The notes below the pieces were generated by a model. That model was not told the origin of the DNA. It saw nothing but the letters and a program-made list of their open reading frames with translations, and searched no databases. 64,000 nt of DNA from Chinchilla lanigera. Taxonomy: Eukaryota > Chordata > Mammalia > Rodentia > Chinchillidae. This document shows positions 36,117-47,520 of this stretch, one piece after another; position 1 is the stretch's first letter; each line of letters starts with the position of its first letter. The stretch spans positions 5,857,414 through 5,921,413 of the forward strand of contig NW_004955427.1 in assembly GCF_000276665.1 (NCBI RefSeq), given 5' to 3'. The position numbers and the translations under genes are program-made.

Positions 36117-36415
36117 CATTTTTAAGATTTTATATCCATATTGAACTTGTCTTCAAATGTTAAACTCCTTTGGTTAACTCATCCAGTTCTTTTTTTTACC
36201 TATTTCCCCAAAATTCACCTTGGACATACTGAGTGAAATTGCTGTGAAATTCTGGTTCATTTCCTCTTTGAACTTGTCTAGTTTTTTCATCTCTTCCATG
36301 AACTTTTCATCAATTTCTGTATCAGGTCTTTGTTTTCTTCTCCCTGTGTTACCCCTTGCTCTGCCTTGGGAGAGTTGGAGGGGTTAGGCAATTTTCTATT
36401 TTCTGGCTTCCCCAT
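36117..36415 (-). pseudogene. L1 ORF1 N-terminal fragment
   Basis: A minus-strand ATG at 36413-36415 opens a frame beginning MGKPENRKLPNPSNSPKAEQ, which has the MGK..NRK..N..NS pattern typical of L1 ORF1p starts. It then shifts frame into a charged Glu/Lys/Met-rich segment that looks like the start of the ORF1p coiled coil (36180-36330). The RNA-recognition and C-terminal domains are missing. It lies directly upstream of an ORF2 tail, so most of the element between them is gone. Confidence 0.72.
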
Positions 36416-39400
36416 TCTCCTATGTGTGCTCATGTGTATGTTTATGACCCCCTCATTCTTCCCCTCTTTTGGAGGTGGTTCCTGCAGGTAATGGACTAGA
36501 GAAGTGAGGAGAGTTTGTATTTTTAGTAAGATCTTGTCTTTCTTTGAATAATTTTCAACTTTGGATGTACAGTGCTAGTATTTACTCCTTCTGCTATTTA
36601 TTTTAAAAGATCTTGACTCTGTCCCTATGTTTTGCTGAAGGAATTACTTCTGCTTATAAGAGTGAGTTTGGCTGTTCTCATCATTAAAGAAGCTCAGGAT
36701 CTCTTTGTCACTGAGAATGGCTACAGTTCACTTTGGGGAGCCCTAGTCCTCAATGAGTATCGCTTCCTGGCTCCACAGGTGAAGATGGTGCACTGCTCAG
36801 TCTCCTGGAGAAGCTTGTTGTGCTGGCTTTCCTGATATGAACTCAGCTGTTCTCATTATTGGAGGAGCTGGCAAACTTGTCATTGAGGATGGCTGTGGTA
36901 CTTTTGTGGGGGAGCTCTGGTTCTTACTTTCAGTGTTGCTTCTTGGCTATGGTGCAGATCCCTCAGCCTGCTAGCACAGATCCTTCACCCTGCTAGCACA
37001 GACTTCCTAGATTCCACCACTGACCTTTGGGCCTTCCCAGCACAGATCCATGAAACAGACTTGCATGAGACAATGTTGTGGGCTCTAGGCCTCTGGTTGG
37101 AATTGTAGGAGGCATTGTCATGGGCTCTTCAACTGGACTCACGTAGGACATTGCCATGGGATCCAGGCCCCCAGCTGGATTCTTTGGGTCTTTACTAATT
37201 TGGACAGATTTCCTTCACTTTTTTGTATTTGACTCTTTGGATGACTACTATTAAAAAGTCCTATAGACTATGTGTCCTGTATTAAATTGTTTCCCTTGCA
37301 AACCCTGACTACAACAAATAGCACCCACAGATTCAGTGGTACGACACTTCTATGTAGTAACCCTTCCTCCCTGTGCCTATCCTCTGTGCACACTGTGACA
37401 GCTCACTACTGCTGACTGTTGTGCAAGGAGGTAGTGCACTGGGGTAGGAAGAACCGGAGTGGCTGGATGAGGAATGTTAGACACTAAGGTGGAGGTCAAA
37501 GGGGGGATAGTGCTAGATGAGAAGATAATTGTGATGTAGGGTCTGATGCTATTGGAGTACCTTTAGTTGAATTAAGGTGTTAATACTGAGAGTTTTCAGA
37601 GGATGTTTTGTGGAGACAAGGGTGAGATATGCCAGGAAAGGGGCTAACTTTGTGAGTGATGAAGCTGTGTGTTTGTCAGAATTTGCTGATAGGGAAGACA
37701 ATAAGCTAGGTAAGATACAAAAGAGCTAAAGGTTTAGGGTGGGGAGGACCAGTGAATAATACTAGATAAAACGGGAGTGAGTGTGAGGGAGCTAGGTATG
37801 CAGAATGTAAAACTTAGGAGGAGTTTATGTGTTTGGAAGAAGAATAAAGAAATATGCTAATAATATTGTCTTGGAGCTTTGAGGTGAAGAAGCTAGACAG
37901 GGAGCTGAGACAAGGGAGAGAGCCCAGACACCTCTTAAATCACAGCCAGCAAAATCACAAGTATACAAAAATGACAACCCACTAAATACAGGAAGCCATG
38001 AAAGAGTACACTGTAACCCCACATTACTAAATAAATCAAGAAACATACAAAAATTTAAACCTATAAAATGTCTGCTGAGAACATAGATTAAATATTCCAA
38101 ACAGACAGTGCATACATGATTCCTGAGTAGCTTTTATGCTAGAGAATCTGAGTGTTTACACCCCCAAAATTCCTCTGATCCCTCCACCACAATACTGAAA
38201 TTAACTCAGATCAAGATCTTTTTTCCCTCAAGTTGAAGGGATCCTTAGAGTCTGAACTAGTATGAGTTCTTGGATTAGGAACTCTTGATGGTCCTCTCCC
38301 TGGGTGTGATGGTGGATTCAGCAGATATATTTACTGGCAAGAAATTGTCTACTGAGTGAGGATTATTCCTATGCAATCAAATCAGCTACAGGAGTAACAG
38401 GCTAACCAATGCAGTGGAATAGAGCAGGGCTAGTTAAGAAATAACATACTATGGACACTGTTTCATATGGCCCATTAGCCTAGAGAAGAAAGCCACAGTT
38501 ATAGTGTAAGCATCATAACAATCCAAGTCTGGTCCCACAGTTACTGTGCACTAAATGCAACAGTTGTGTCTCTACTGGTGAAAACATCATTCAACAGTAA
38601 CTTTATAGAATCAGTTACCTCAGCCCAAGGAGCTGGGAACTTGGCAAGGCCAGGGGAAGGAAGAGAAAAGGAAAAAGAAAAAACATTTTATTTTTATTTA
38701 TTTTTAAGACTTCTGCTTTATAGTTTGAAGTAGAAGGAAAGAAGAGGGGGGCAAAAGACCCCAGTGATGGCAAGTATATGTTATACACAGGAGGGGGTGA
38801 GGGCAAACTGTGTGCAAAATCGGTAATGAGAAGTGGGGATGGGAAATCATTCTATGACTGATACAAACAGTAGAGAAAAAAGTTAAAGGGAGACAAATGA
38901 AAAGGGGGAGAGTGAAGAAAAGAAAAATTGAGAATGAATAAAATGTAAGAGAATGAAATAAGGTGAAGAGATATGGATACAAGTAGGAGGGTTATGAAGA
39001 GAAAAAAGAGAATTCCCTTACCCTCCATAAACTATACTGGGGAAAGAAAGGCAAGTGAAAGAGAAGCACACATCCACAGACATGCCCATAAAAGAAAAAA
39101 GGGTAAAAAATTGAATAAAAAATGTGGGAAAATGTGCAGGAGAAAAACTACAAAGAATATAAATAATTTAAATTTTTAAAAAATTAAAAATACAATAAAA
39201 TAAAGAACAAAAAAAAGAAAATTGTCTATTGTTTTGGACATGTGGTTCTGTTCTTTAGCCTAGGGTTAAGGAGCAGAGCTCAAGCCAGGCCGTGTCTCTG
39301 TTCATGCTGGAAGTCTAAAGTGGCAGGCTGCCCCTAGAATGGTGCTGGGTATTGAGCACTGCTCACATGAGAACACAGTGCCACTGTGAGCTTCCCATCC

Positions 39401-40015
39401 TGCGTAGCTCAGGTGGAACCTGGCCTCTGACCTCAGGGGCCAGATCTGTGTTCACCAACTCCTGCCTTTTAGCAGGACTCCTCCCAGTCTGCTGGCAGTG
39501 TCTCCTGACTCTCTTCCCCACCCCCACTCTGGAACTTGGTGAGAAGCAACCCAGGGACCACTCTGGGACCCAGTTTTGAGTGGCAGGCCCACCAGCTCTT
39601 GCTCCACCACTGTGGCTGTGAGTGCTTATACTAAGGTCACTCAGCAGCTCTGGACTGTGGAAAACCACTCTGGAAGCAGCCTGTCTTATTTTCATTGCTG
39701 CTTCCAACTACAAATGACTGTTTCCATCCCAATTCAGTTCTCTAGTTCTGTGTGGGCAAAAAGATGTTCATTTCACTTTGCCTACCAGCCAATAGCTAGT
39801 GAGCTGCTGTCAGTAGCACTGCACGGTCTCACCTCTATGGTGTGATCTATTCCTTCCATATCACTTGATCCTATTTTCTTTTTCTGTGTCAGGCCCTCAT
39901 GCTTCCAGGTTAACCTCCACTCACCTCATTCCTTCTCTAAGCTATTGTTTTCCAGATTTAGACACTTTGTTCTGGAGAAACCAAGTTGGGCACTCATAAT
40001 TTCACCATTTCAGAA
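36416..40015 (-). mobile_element. Probable L1 5' UTR region
   Basis: Upstream of the ORF1 start on the minus strand. It contains G+C-rich parts (36640-37200, 39240-39900), internal repeats (175-bp unit copies at 36671 and 36846; short ~40-bp units at 37070-37185), and a right end with tttcaccatttcag (minus: ctgaaatggtgaaa), which recalls an L1 start. L1 5' UTRs in rodents are often long and made of monomers. The 37210-39200 part has no clear structure and could include other insertions. Confidence 0.45.
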
Positions 40016-41014
40016 CTCCTTTTCTCCTTTAAAATCAGCTTCCAACAAGTACAAGTCGCTTGGGAGATTCCTCCTCAAAATCCATAGCTAAACTGGGCAA
40101 CTGATAAAAAAGAACAGACTGGTTTCTATCATCTTAGAACAGGCCACTTATTTTTTAATTTGTTCAAGAGAATATCCCTTCAGCAACCAAGCACAGATTG
40201 CCATGTGGAACACGTAGGAATCTTAGATAATTTGTAAAATACTGCTGAATTTTAGTGGTCAAAAATATTTACAGAGTATTTTTTTCTTTTAGGTGGAAAT
40301 GTTATGTAGTTTGAGGAAATGCCCACTCCCTACGATTTCTGTCAGCGTAGCATCCATTTCATTTCCAAACATGTTACTGCTTTCTTTTTCAGAGATGACT
40401 TCAGTGGAGTTAGGACTAGCCATTTAATGTAATTATAAGTTATCCTTAGAGACATTAGTGACTGTATTTCAAACTGGGATTTAGATCTACTCTTATACTA
40501 ATTGAATCAGTACCTAACCAATTCAGTCTTATTTCAGCCTTCACCATTTTCCTCTCTGAGGCCTACTTCCTTCCCTCGTCAGCGGTAGAGGCTTGTAAAT
40601 ATTGTACAGGATACACACGGGCTGGCCATGACTATTACTAAACTCATTGTGAGCGGCGAGAGAATATAGGAAGAAACTGACTATTAACTTAATCTTTGAT
40701 AAGCTACATACTCACAGAAATTCTAAGGAGACTAACAAATAGGAAAAGATATACTATGTAACTTCCATACTGAAAGATTCATGATATATAATGTATGGAT
40801 TTAAGGGAGAAAATTCAATGTAAAACAAAACCATGCAGTAGATAAATATCCTTATCATAAGCAAATAAAATATGCAATAAGATTAAAGGATTAAGATAAA
40901 TTTTACTGTGTTTGTGATAGTAAATAGAAGGGTACATTTTCTATCTCAAAGATAAAGATTAAATTAAATTTTTTAGAAAGCTAGATATATGCATTTCATA
41001 AGAACATAATATAA
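40016..41014. other. Unassigned sequence
   Basis: No recognised repeat or gene. Confidence 0.5.
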
Positions 41015-41390
41015 TGTTATGGTTTGTGTCTAGATGTACCCCAAAAGCCTCATGCAGTCATGGGGTAGGCTTCTAGATTTATGATTGATCTATTGTCCAA
41101 CACTGGAGTAATGGGTGTGAGTGCTACACCCACCCTACGGTGGGGAGCCTGCATACAGCATAAGGGAGGGAAAGAGCCTTATTCACTGCAGCTCCTCTTT
41201 TTTTGCTCTTGTTGCTTTTATTGTTTTCTATTACCATGAATGGTTGCCTTCTGCCATGTGCCACTCTGCCTTGGGGCCAGCTGAGTATGAACTGAAACCT
41301 CCACAAACCGTGATCTAAATAAACCTTTCCTTCCTTGATTCTGGGTATCAGGTATTTTGTCTCAGCAACAAGAGAAAAGTAGCCAAGACA
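41015..41390 (+). mobile_element. Solo LTR of MaLR (ERVL) type, full length
   Basis: 376 bp, TGTTATGGTTTG start and agccaagaca end. It contains a TATA-poor U3, a 'gaactgaaacctccacaaac' block and an aataaac polyadenylation signal near 41320. Best-preserved of the family also seen at 3302-3650 and 11876-12153. Confidence 0.88.
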
Positions 41391-41904
41391 CATAATAAAA
41401 ATAAATGCAATATGATAGTAATAAACACACCAAAAGAAAGCTGATATAAGTATACTGATATTAGAAAATATAGTACAAATAGGTAAAATTCATTAGAGAC
41501 AGATCTTTGTTCATCAGTAGAATATTTAATTAATGAAGAAGGAATAAAATTCTGCACTTGTAAACACACAAATATTTTTAAATGCGTGATAAATTTAAAC
41601 ATACCATTAGGGGAAATTAATATATCTCACATCATTGTGGAGACTTGTGTCACACTCATATCTACCAAATTCATAGATAGATAAGTAAACCATGAATTAA
41701 AGAAGAGCCCATTTAAAACAACTTAAATTATAAGCATGTTCAAATGGTAATGCATAAACATTATTGCTAAGTATACTTTAAACTCTTATGTAGCTTTCAC
41801 AGAATTTGACTATGCTCAGAAATATAAAATAACTTACCACATCTTTCAATAAACATCTATGCAGACTGTTAGGGGATCATTAAACCTGCATTCTATTCTT
41901 TTTT
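41391..41904. other. Unassigned AT-rich sequence
   Basis: Nothing recognised. Confidence 0.5.
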
Positions 41905-42365
41905 CTCTTCATGTTTATTTTATTTTATTAGCACATGTTTGTAATTCATGCACCTCACAATGATCTTGGGAAGTGGTTACGTGTCATGTTACAGCTCAAT
42001 TTTTCCTCCTTCTCTCCCTCTAGCCCCTCCTCCTCTGATTCCCCAATCACCTTTTCCGTACCTGTTGAGACTATTTGTCTTCACCCACGTTATGCCTTGT
42101 AATTTTTACACTGATCAGGGTTCTCCGGTTCCTGCCCATAGCATATCTTCATTCCTCTCATTTCCCCTTCCTTTCCCCCTTACCCCTCTCCTTGTTTCTT
42201 GTACCATTTCCCTATTGTGCAAAATCTGTGCCCTTGTCCCTTTCTATCATCTCTTTGCACTGTCTTTGTTTGTACTTTGCCTCACTCAAATGAGGAGCAA
42301 CACATAGTATTCAAGCCTCTGTGTCTGATTTATTTCACTTAGTGTTATGTTTTTCAGGTGCATCC
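41905..42365 (-). mobile_element. L1 3' UTR and ORF2 end fragment
   Basis: Minus-strand L1 3' end closely related to 35430-35900: a 'tttattagcacatgtttgta' start, pyrimidine-rich middle, 'tttgtactttgcctcactca', and 'ttttcaggtgcatccatga'. 5' truncated. Confidence 0.78.
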
Positions 42366-43267
42366 ATGATCCTACTCCTCTTGTCTTTGAGCAAAAAGTG
42401 GTATTGCATTTCCCGGCCTTCATTCCAGCTGAGGCAAATAAGCCCATGCAGTATATACAGTCACTTATGCTGTTTTGCTCCATGGAGTAGGAGGGCAACT
42501 GAAGTAGCTTTCTTCTGAACAAGTACCGTAATCACCTCTTACAAATAATTTTCATTCTTTTCATGAGCCACTTTTGTGAGGATGACTGTGGTGAAATGGG
42601 ATATTTGTGCAGACAGTATGTATACTCGTGATTTGGAAAATGCTTGGCATCTTGAAACCTTGCTTACAAAACAACATTTTCCTAACCAAGAACATGCATG
42701 CAGGATATTTTGCCTGAAACAGAAAGGTGTTTGCACTTTGTTAATACACTGAGATTTCAGAGTTTGGCCATCAAAAAAATACTAGTGCTATGTTATCTAA
42801 CACAGAAACTGGTATCAGGGGTGGCCTATACATAAGATTTTGGTGATTCAGCACAAGATGGTATTAAGTTTCTCAGAAAGACTGAAAAGACTGGTAGCTA
42901 TGCAATATTTGGGAAAATATTTGGAGGTGTGTGGCCTACAGGAATTTTGAAGTCTCACCAACCACATCCTTCTTAGTCTAATACAGTAAGTGAAGTGGTT
43001 GAAAAGAATCTTTTTAGTATTATATCTTGCATTCTTATTTTGTTTAGGTATCCCAGATGGATGTGATCTTAATTAAGAATTTTTAAAATGTTTTTGCAGC
43101 TAAAAGAAAATCAATTAATAAAAAACATTATGACAGAGAGAAAAATTCACTCTGTACCTGAAATAGTAAGTAAAAGGCCAAAGTACCTGTGAGATTTACT
43201 TGTGTAAAGAAAATCAGTTTATTTATTATCTATTACTGCATAACATATTACCCCACATGGTGAGCTG
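42366..43267. other. Unassigned sequence
   Basis: No gene seen. 43225-43260 has a 'attactgcataacatattac' motif that recalls an old LTR edge, not resolved. Confidence 0.45.
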
Positions 43268-43690
43268 ATTGGTGAGTCCACAAAACATCAGCTCCTGACT
43301 CCTGGCCCTCTGAATGTTACCTTATACGGTAAGGTTTTGCACATATAATTAAGGATTTTGAGATGAGAAGGTTTTTTTAAATTATGCAGATGGGCTTGAA
43401 ATTCTGTCATGAGTGTCCTGATAAGAAGAAAATTAGGCACTGAGGAAAAGGCGATGTGAATATAAAGGCAGACATTACATCATAAATGACGTAAGACCTG
43501 AGAACCTAAAACCGGCAAGAAATAGGTTCTCTCCCACGGTCACCACAGAAAACGCGTTTTTCTAATGTCTGATTATGACCTACTGAAATATTAGTTTTAG
43601 GCTTCTTTTTCCAGAACTGTGAGAGACTACATTTTTAAAAATTATCAAATTGTGGTATTCTGTCACAGTGGCCATAGGAAATCAATATAT
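43268..43690 (+). mobile_element. MLT1-type LTR
   Basis: Plus-strand blocks in MLT1 order: 'gaatgttaccttatacgg', 'attaaggattttgagatgag', 'gtcctgataagaag', 'tttccagaactgtgagag' and 'tctgtcacagtggccatagg'. Diverged, mammal-wide age class. Confidence 0.72.
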
Positions 43691-44058
43691 TCTAAAACTT
43701 AGTTGATAAAGACAGCATGTATTTTCTTACTGTTTCTCTAGCTGAAGAATTCACAAAAGACTGATTATTCTGGCTTAGGGTCTCTTCCGTGTCCACCATC
43801 AAGTTGTCTGTCTCCATCGCAGGATTTGGGGCAAGGTCTCCTTCCCAGCTCACAGACTTAGTTTTCGGCCTGCCTGAGAACTGCATTGAAGCTCTCCATG
43901 AAGTACTTTCTGCAGAGAAGCATCTGTATATGTCAGCTGACTTCTGCAGTGTGAGTGCCAGAGTGGAAGCTGCCACCACATGCTGCCGACTGAATGTCAG
44001 AAAATGTCACGAGTGAAATGTTGTCATGTGCGCCAAATTCTATCAGAAGTGAGGGGGT
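43691..44058. other. Unassigned sequence
   Basis: Overlapping antisense ORFs (43692-43979 and 43789-44016) have no recognisable domain. I do not call either a gene. Confidence 0.45.
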
Positions 44059-44234
44059 ACAGCAGGTGTGGTGGTGCACACTAACAGGCCCAGCTTCAGG
44101 AGGCTGGAGAAGGTGGATTCCAAGGTAGAGGCCAACACAAGGCTGGGGATACTAGCACAGTGGTAGAGCTTTTCATAAGAAGGCAAAGGTCCTAGTTCAG
44201 TGTCCACTAATTCAAAAATGAAAACAAAAAAGCA
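44059..44234 (+). mobile_element. B1-dID-like composite SINE
   Basis: B1-like left part (caggtgtggtggtgcacact, then ttcaggaggctggagaag) and ID-like right part (aaggctggggatactagcac, agtggtagagct, cctagttcagtgtccac). Diverged, with no clear duplication at the ends. Confidence 0.72.
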
Positions 44235-44990
44235 ATGCAATGCAGTGCAGCAGGAGTGAGTCGCTAAGTCCACCTCAGATTTAAGAAGATGCCCAAGTGG
44301 AGGATGTCCAGGGCGGGCTCACGAGGGGCTATATTGGAGAGTGACTACCCAGCAAGCATTGCTTTTGTGAGAAGCTACTTAGAAACATGCAAAAAATGTT
44401 GTTTCCAAGTTTATTTAGTGGTGGTGGAGCTAAGAGGATGGAGTGCAGCTGTGGCCCTATTAATGTGATATTATTCACATCGATGCCCCCCCAAGAAAAT
44501 ATGTGAAACTACGAGGGAGGCTGGGAAGGGGGGGGAGGGGCACTGACTTGTGCGCTGTGCGCATGCGCACATACACGAATTAACTGCTTTAATGTATGTG
44601 AGCAACACGCACTAATTAAAAATGAAAGTAAGAAATGGGTTGAATTTTAGAATTCAGGGTACAATCCTGCATATTCTAAAAAAGGCAGAACTGTATGAGT
44701 AGAAACCTGATCGTTAAGTTTCCAGAGATTAAGGGTGGGCATAATGGACAATAGACTAAAAAGTGGTGGCTTAGGGGTGATGAAAATATTCTTAATTACA
44801 GCTGTCATTAGCGTGGCTGTATACATTTACCTAAAGTAATGCAAGTGTGCTCTAAAATGAGCCCACTTAGATAATTTAAATTAAGGGCAACAAAAAACCC
44901 CAGTGCAAAACGATGGACAACATTCAAGGGAAAATAAGTCAAATCACATGCAAAAATTTCTGGGAAAAAATGAGAATACTTTTGAAATTG
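44235..44990. other. Unassigned sequence with G-run and palindrome
   Basis: Contains a G-rich run (44523-44540) followed closely by the palindrome at 44556-44571. No ORF or repeat recognised. Confidence 0.5.
44556..44571. promoter_or_regulatory. 16-bp palindrome containing NRF1-type site
   Basis: TGTGCGCATGCGCACA is its own reverse complement. It contains TGCGCATGCGCA, the consensus binding site of the transcription factor NRF1, and is an alternating purine-pyrimidine run. It is not in a CpG island and no transcript is visible nearby, so function is unknown. Confidence 0.5.
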
Positions 44991-45290
44991 TTCTATGGTG
45001 TCAGAATAATCTGCACCCTAACATCAGAGCAGGCCAATAAAGAAAATTCAGAAAATTAGACAACTTTCTAATTTATCAACATAGGTACAAACATTCTATA
45101 CAAAATATTAGTGAAATTAATACTTTGAAATGTAAAAATGATAAAATATCATAATAAAGTTAATTTCATGCCAGGAATGCAAAATTGGTTTCTCACTTTA
45201 AAAGAAGCTATTAATATGCTTTTCTAAAATAATCTTAAAAGGTATAAAATATTGGATAAACTGCAGTGTCATTTGCATTTTCAAAAACAA
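44991..45290 (+). mobile_element. L1 ORF2 fragment
   Basis: Plus-strand remnant of the reverse transcriptase region: 'agagcaggccaataaag', 'acaaaatattagtgaaat', and 'catgccaggaatgcaaaat', in the order of L1 ORF2. Heavily decayed. Confidence 0.6.
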
Positions 45291-46100
45291 TATCTCTAAA
45301 AACTAAGGCATAAGGATTAATTTCCTTTAATTGGCTTTAAAATATTCTAGTTTCTGTGTCAGAGTAATTTTGTAAACAATAGTTATCATGGACTTAGAAA
45401 GAAAACAAAACAAACCATTTTCCTCTAAATTCATAGTAATAAAATACTAATATGAAGTGACTAATTCAATCAGTTAAATCGTTTTGTTTGCTTACTATTC
45501 ATCCTTTATTTCTTGTTCATATAATGGTACTCTAAATGTCCTGGATGATTTCTCCATTGTTTCCTCTTTTTTTTTAACTTGTATAAGTACTCAAAACACC
45601 TATCCGCTAGTTTAGCTATTATTTCCTTGCTGATGCTTTCAGCTGTGTTTTGTTTTATGTTTTTAACTTACCGAGCTCTTCATGCCCAATGTCTACATTT
45701 AGTTCTATTTCAGAATCTCCATATCTCCATATCTATGGGATTTCTCTGTTTTTCTAATGTCACTTAAATTGTTTATCTGTGTTCTCATGCATCTCCTAAG
45801 ACTTTTTTAAACCATGTTTCTTTCAAAACCTTATTAGGTATTTCTCCTATATTTATTTCTTTGTGACCTTTGTGATTCTTGTGTTGCTAAATTTAGTGTG
45901 TTCTTTTGAAAGGGTCGTATGAACTATCTTTTCACATTTCTTTTGGTTTTACATGAAGATTTACGTTATCTGTCTCATCAGGAAGCGCTTCCACTTTTAT
46001 GGGTTGTTCGTATTAGGAAGCAGCTTTGTCTTGATGGTGTCTTTAGGGTTTTGGTTGGTTTATGCAATGTTTGCTTTGTTTCCATCTGGGGACTGTGGTG
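45291..46100. other. Unassigned T-rich sequence
   Basis: T-rich on the plus strand and possibly part of a minus-strand L1, but no block is specific enough for a call. Confidence 0.35.
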
Positions 46101-47112
46101 AAGTCTCCCTCTAGCTTCTTTTGCTGTGATTAGCTGTGGTTACTCCTACAACAGGACTGGAGTCTCCTGTCAAGTGACTGGAGCTTCCCCAGATATGCTT
46201 CACAATAGCTCTGCTAGGAACAAGGGCATCTGGTTCCACCAGCCCCAGCAGTGATAAGGGACATAAGAATACATTCTTTAACCACTCCGTGCTACACACC
46301 CCGACATTTTATGTGGGGAGCTGATGGCAAGAACTGTGGCACCCTCTCTGTGGCCCTCACACCCAGTCCTGGAGAGAAGTGGTGAGCACCACGTCGGTGG
46401 AGTAGCTCCAGGAAACGTGGTGTCACTGTCTGCTGCTTCACTGACAGCACATGTTCAGATGTGGGGCAACAGCTAGAGCTGGGGAAAGTTCTTCTTGGCC
46501 CCTTTGTGCTGTGTGTGCCTGGGTGTCTGGCCTTGGCTGCAGGCACTGCCTTTCCCCCCATTGTTTAGCTGTAATGTGCACACAGGAGGAGTACTGCTGT
46601 TAGAGCCAAAGTGCCTCTTGGCTCTCCTTGACTTTGGGTGCCTAAGGCTGCAGTGATGGCTGGAGTCATAAAGCTGTTCAGGGCCACTCCGCATGCTCCT
46701 GTGGGAGGGAAAGCAGCACGGACTGTGCTGTTTTCTACCTGCTCCTTCAGTAAGAGATGCCTGTGCAGGCACAGGTGGAGGCGTGGTGAGAGCTGTGTAG
46801 CCGCCTGCTTTCCATCCTGGCCCTGTAACGATTTAACATGCAGCTGTCCGTCACCTTGTTCTCAAAGGCCAAATGCTATCTTCTGGTTCTTCAGTGTGGT
46901 ACCCTCTGATCTCTGTATCACAGTACCCATCGCCCAGAGTGCAGAGCACTCCACAGGGTTTGGGTGAGAGTTACTCTGCTGAGTTAAATTGGGTTCTGTG
47001 GGCCCCTGAGGTGGGAAAGGGCAGGACTTTCTGTCTCCTAGAGTAGTCCACATTCAGACAACAGCTCAGGTTTCAATAGCATCGGGGACGTTCACTTAAA
47101 ATCATGAGACTT
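46101..47112 (-). other. G+C-rich block, possible L1 5' region
   Basis: Clearly richer in G and C than its surroundings. Several overlapping ORFs of 60-109 residues on both strands lack domains. Together with 47521-47935, whose right end reads 'cagccattttgaaattcac' (minus: caaaatggctg, like an L1 start), it may be a minus-strand L1 5' region split by an LTR insertion. Tentative. Confidence 0.35.
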
Positions 47113-47520
47113 TTTTATGTTTTAGATCTCAAGTGCACCACCAAAGTCTCATAGATTCAGAAGTAGGGCTTTTGGGAGGTGATTGGGTCTTGGGGATGCT
47201 GAACTAATCAGTGAATTAATGCACTTATAAATCAGTAACTGTGTGTGCTATTAGCTGCATGTGCCAGTCGGAGAAGATGGGTCCCTGAGGCTGTGCCTTA
47301 GGAGGCTACGTCTCTCACCCTGGTTCTTATTCTCTCTGCTTCTTGGCTCTAATGGGTTGAGTAGCTTTCCTCTGACAGATCTTTTTTCCATTCCATTTCT
47401 GCTTTAAAGCCAGGTTACCATGAACTGAACCTTCTGAAACTGTGAGACAGTAATCTTCTCCTCCTTTAATTTGTAGGTGTTGGGCATTTTATTTCAGAAA
47501 CAGAAAAGATGACCAATACA
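47113..47520 (+). mobile_element. MaLR-type LTR
   Basis: Plus-strand LTR blocks in order: 'gttttagatctcaagtg', 'gggaggtgattgggtcttgg', 'gtctctcaccctggttct', 'tgaactgaaccttctgaaac', 'gtgttgggcattttatttc', and an end near gaccaatacaga. Older and of another subfamily than 41015-41390. Confidence 0.7.

Noticed and set aside
46292..46967. Overlapping 89-109 codon ORFs as exons
   Set aside because: They lie on both strands of a G+C-rich block that may be an L1 5' region. There is no consistent frame or splice structure.
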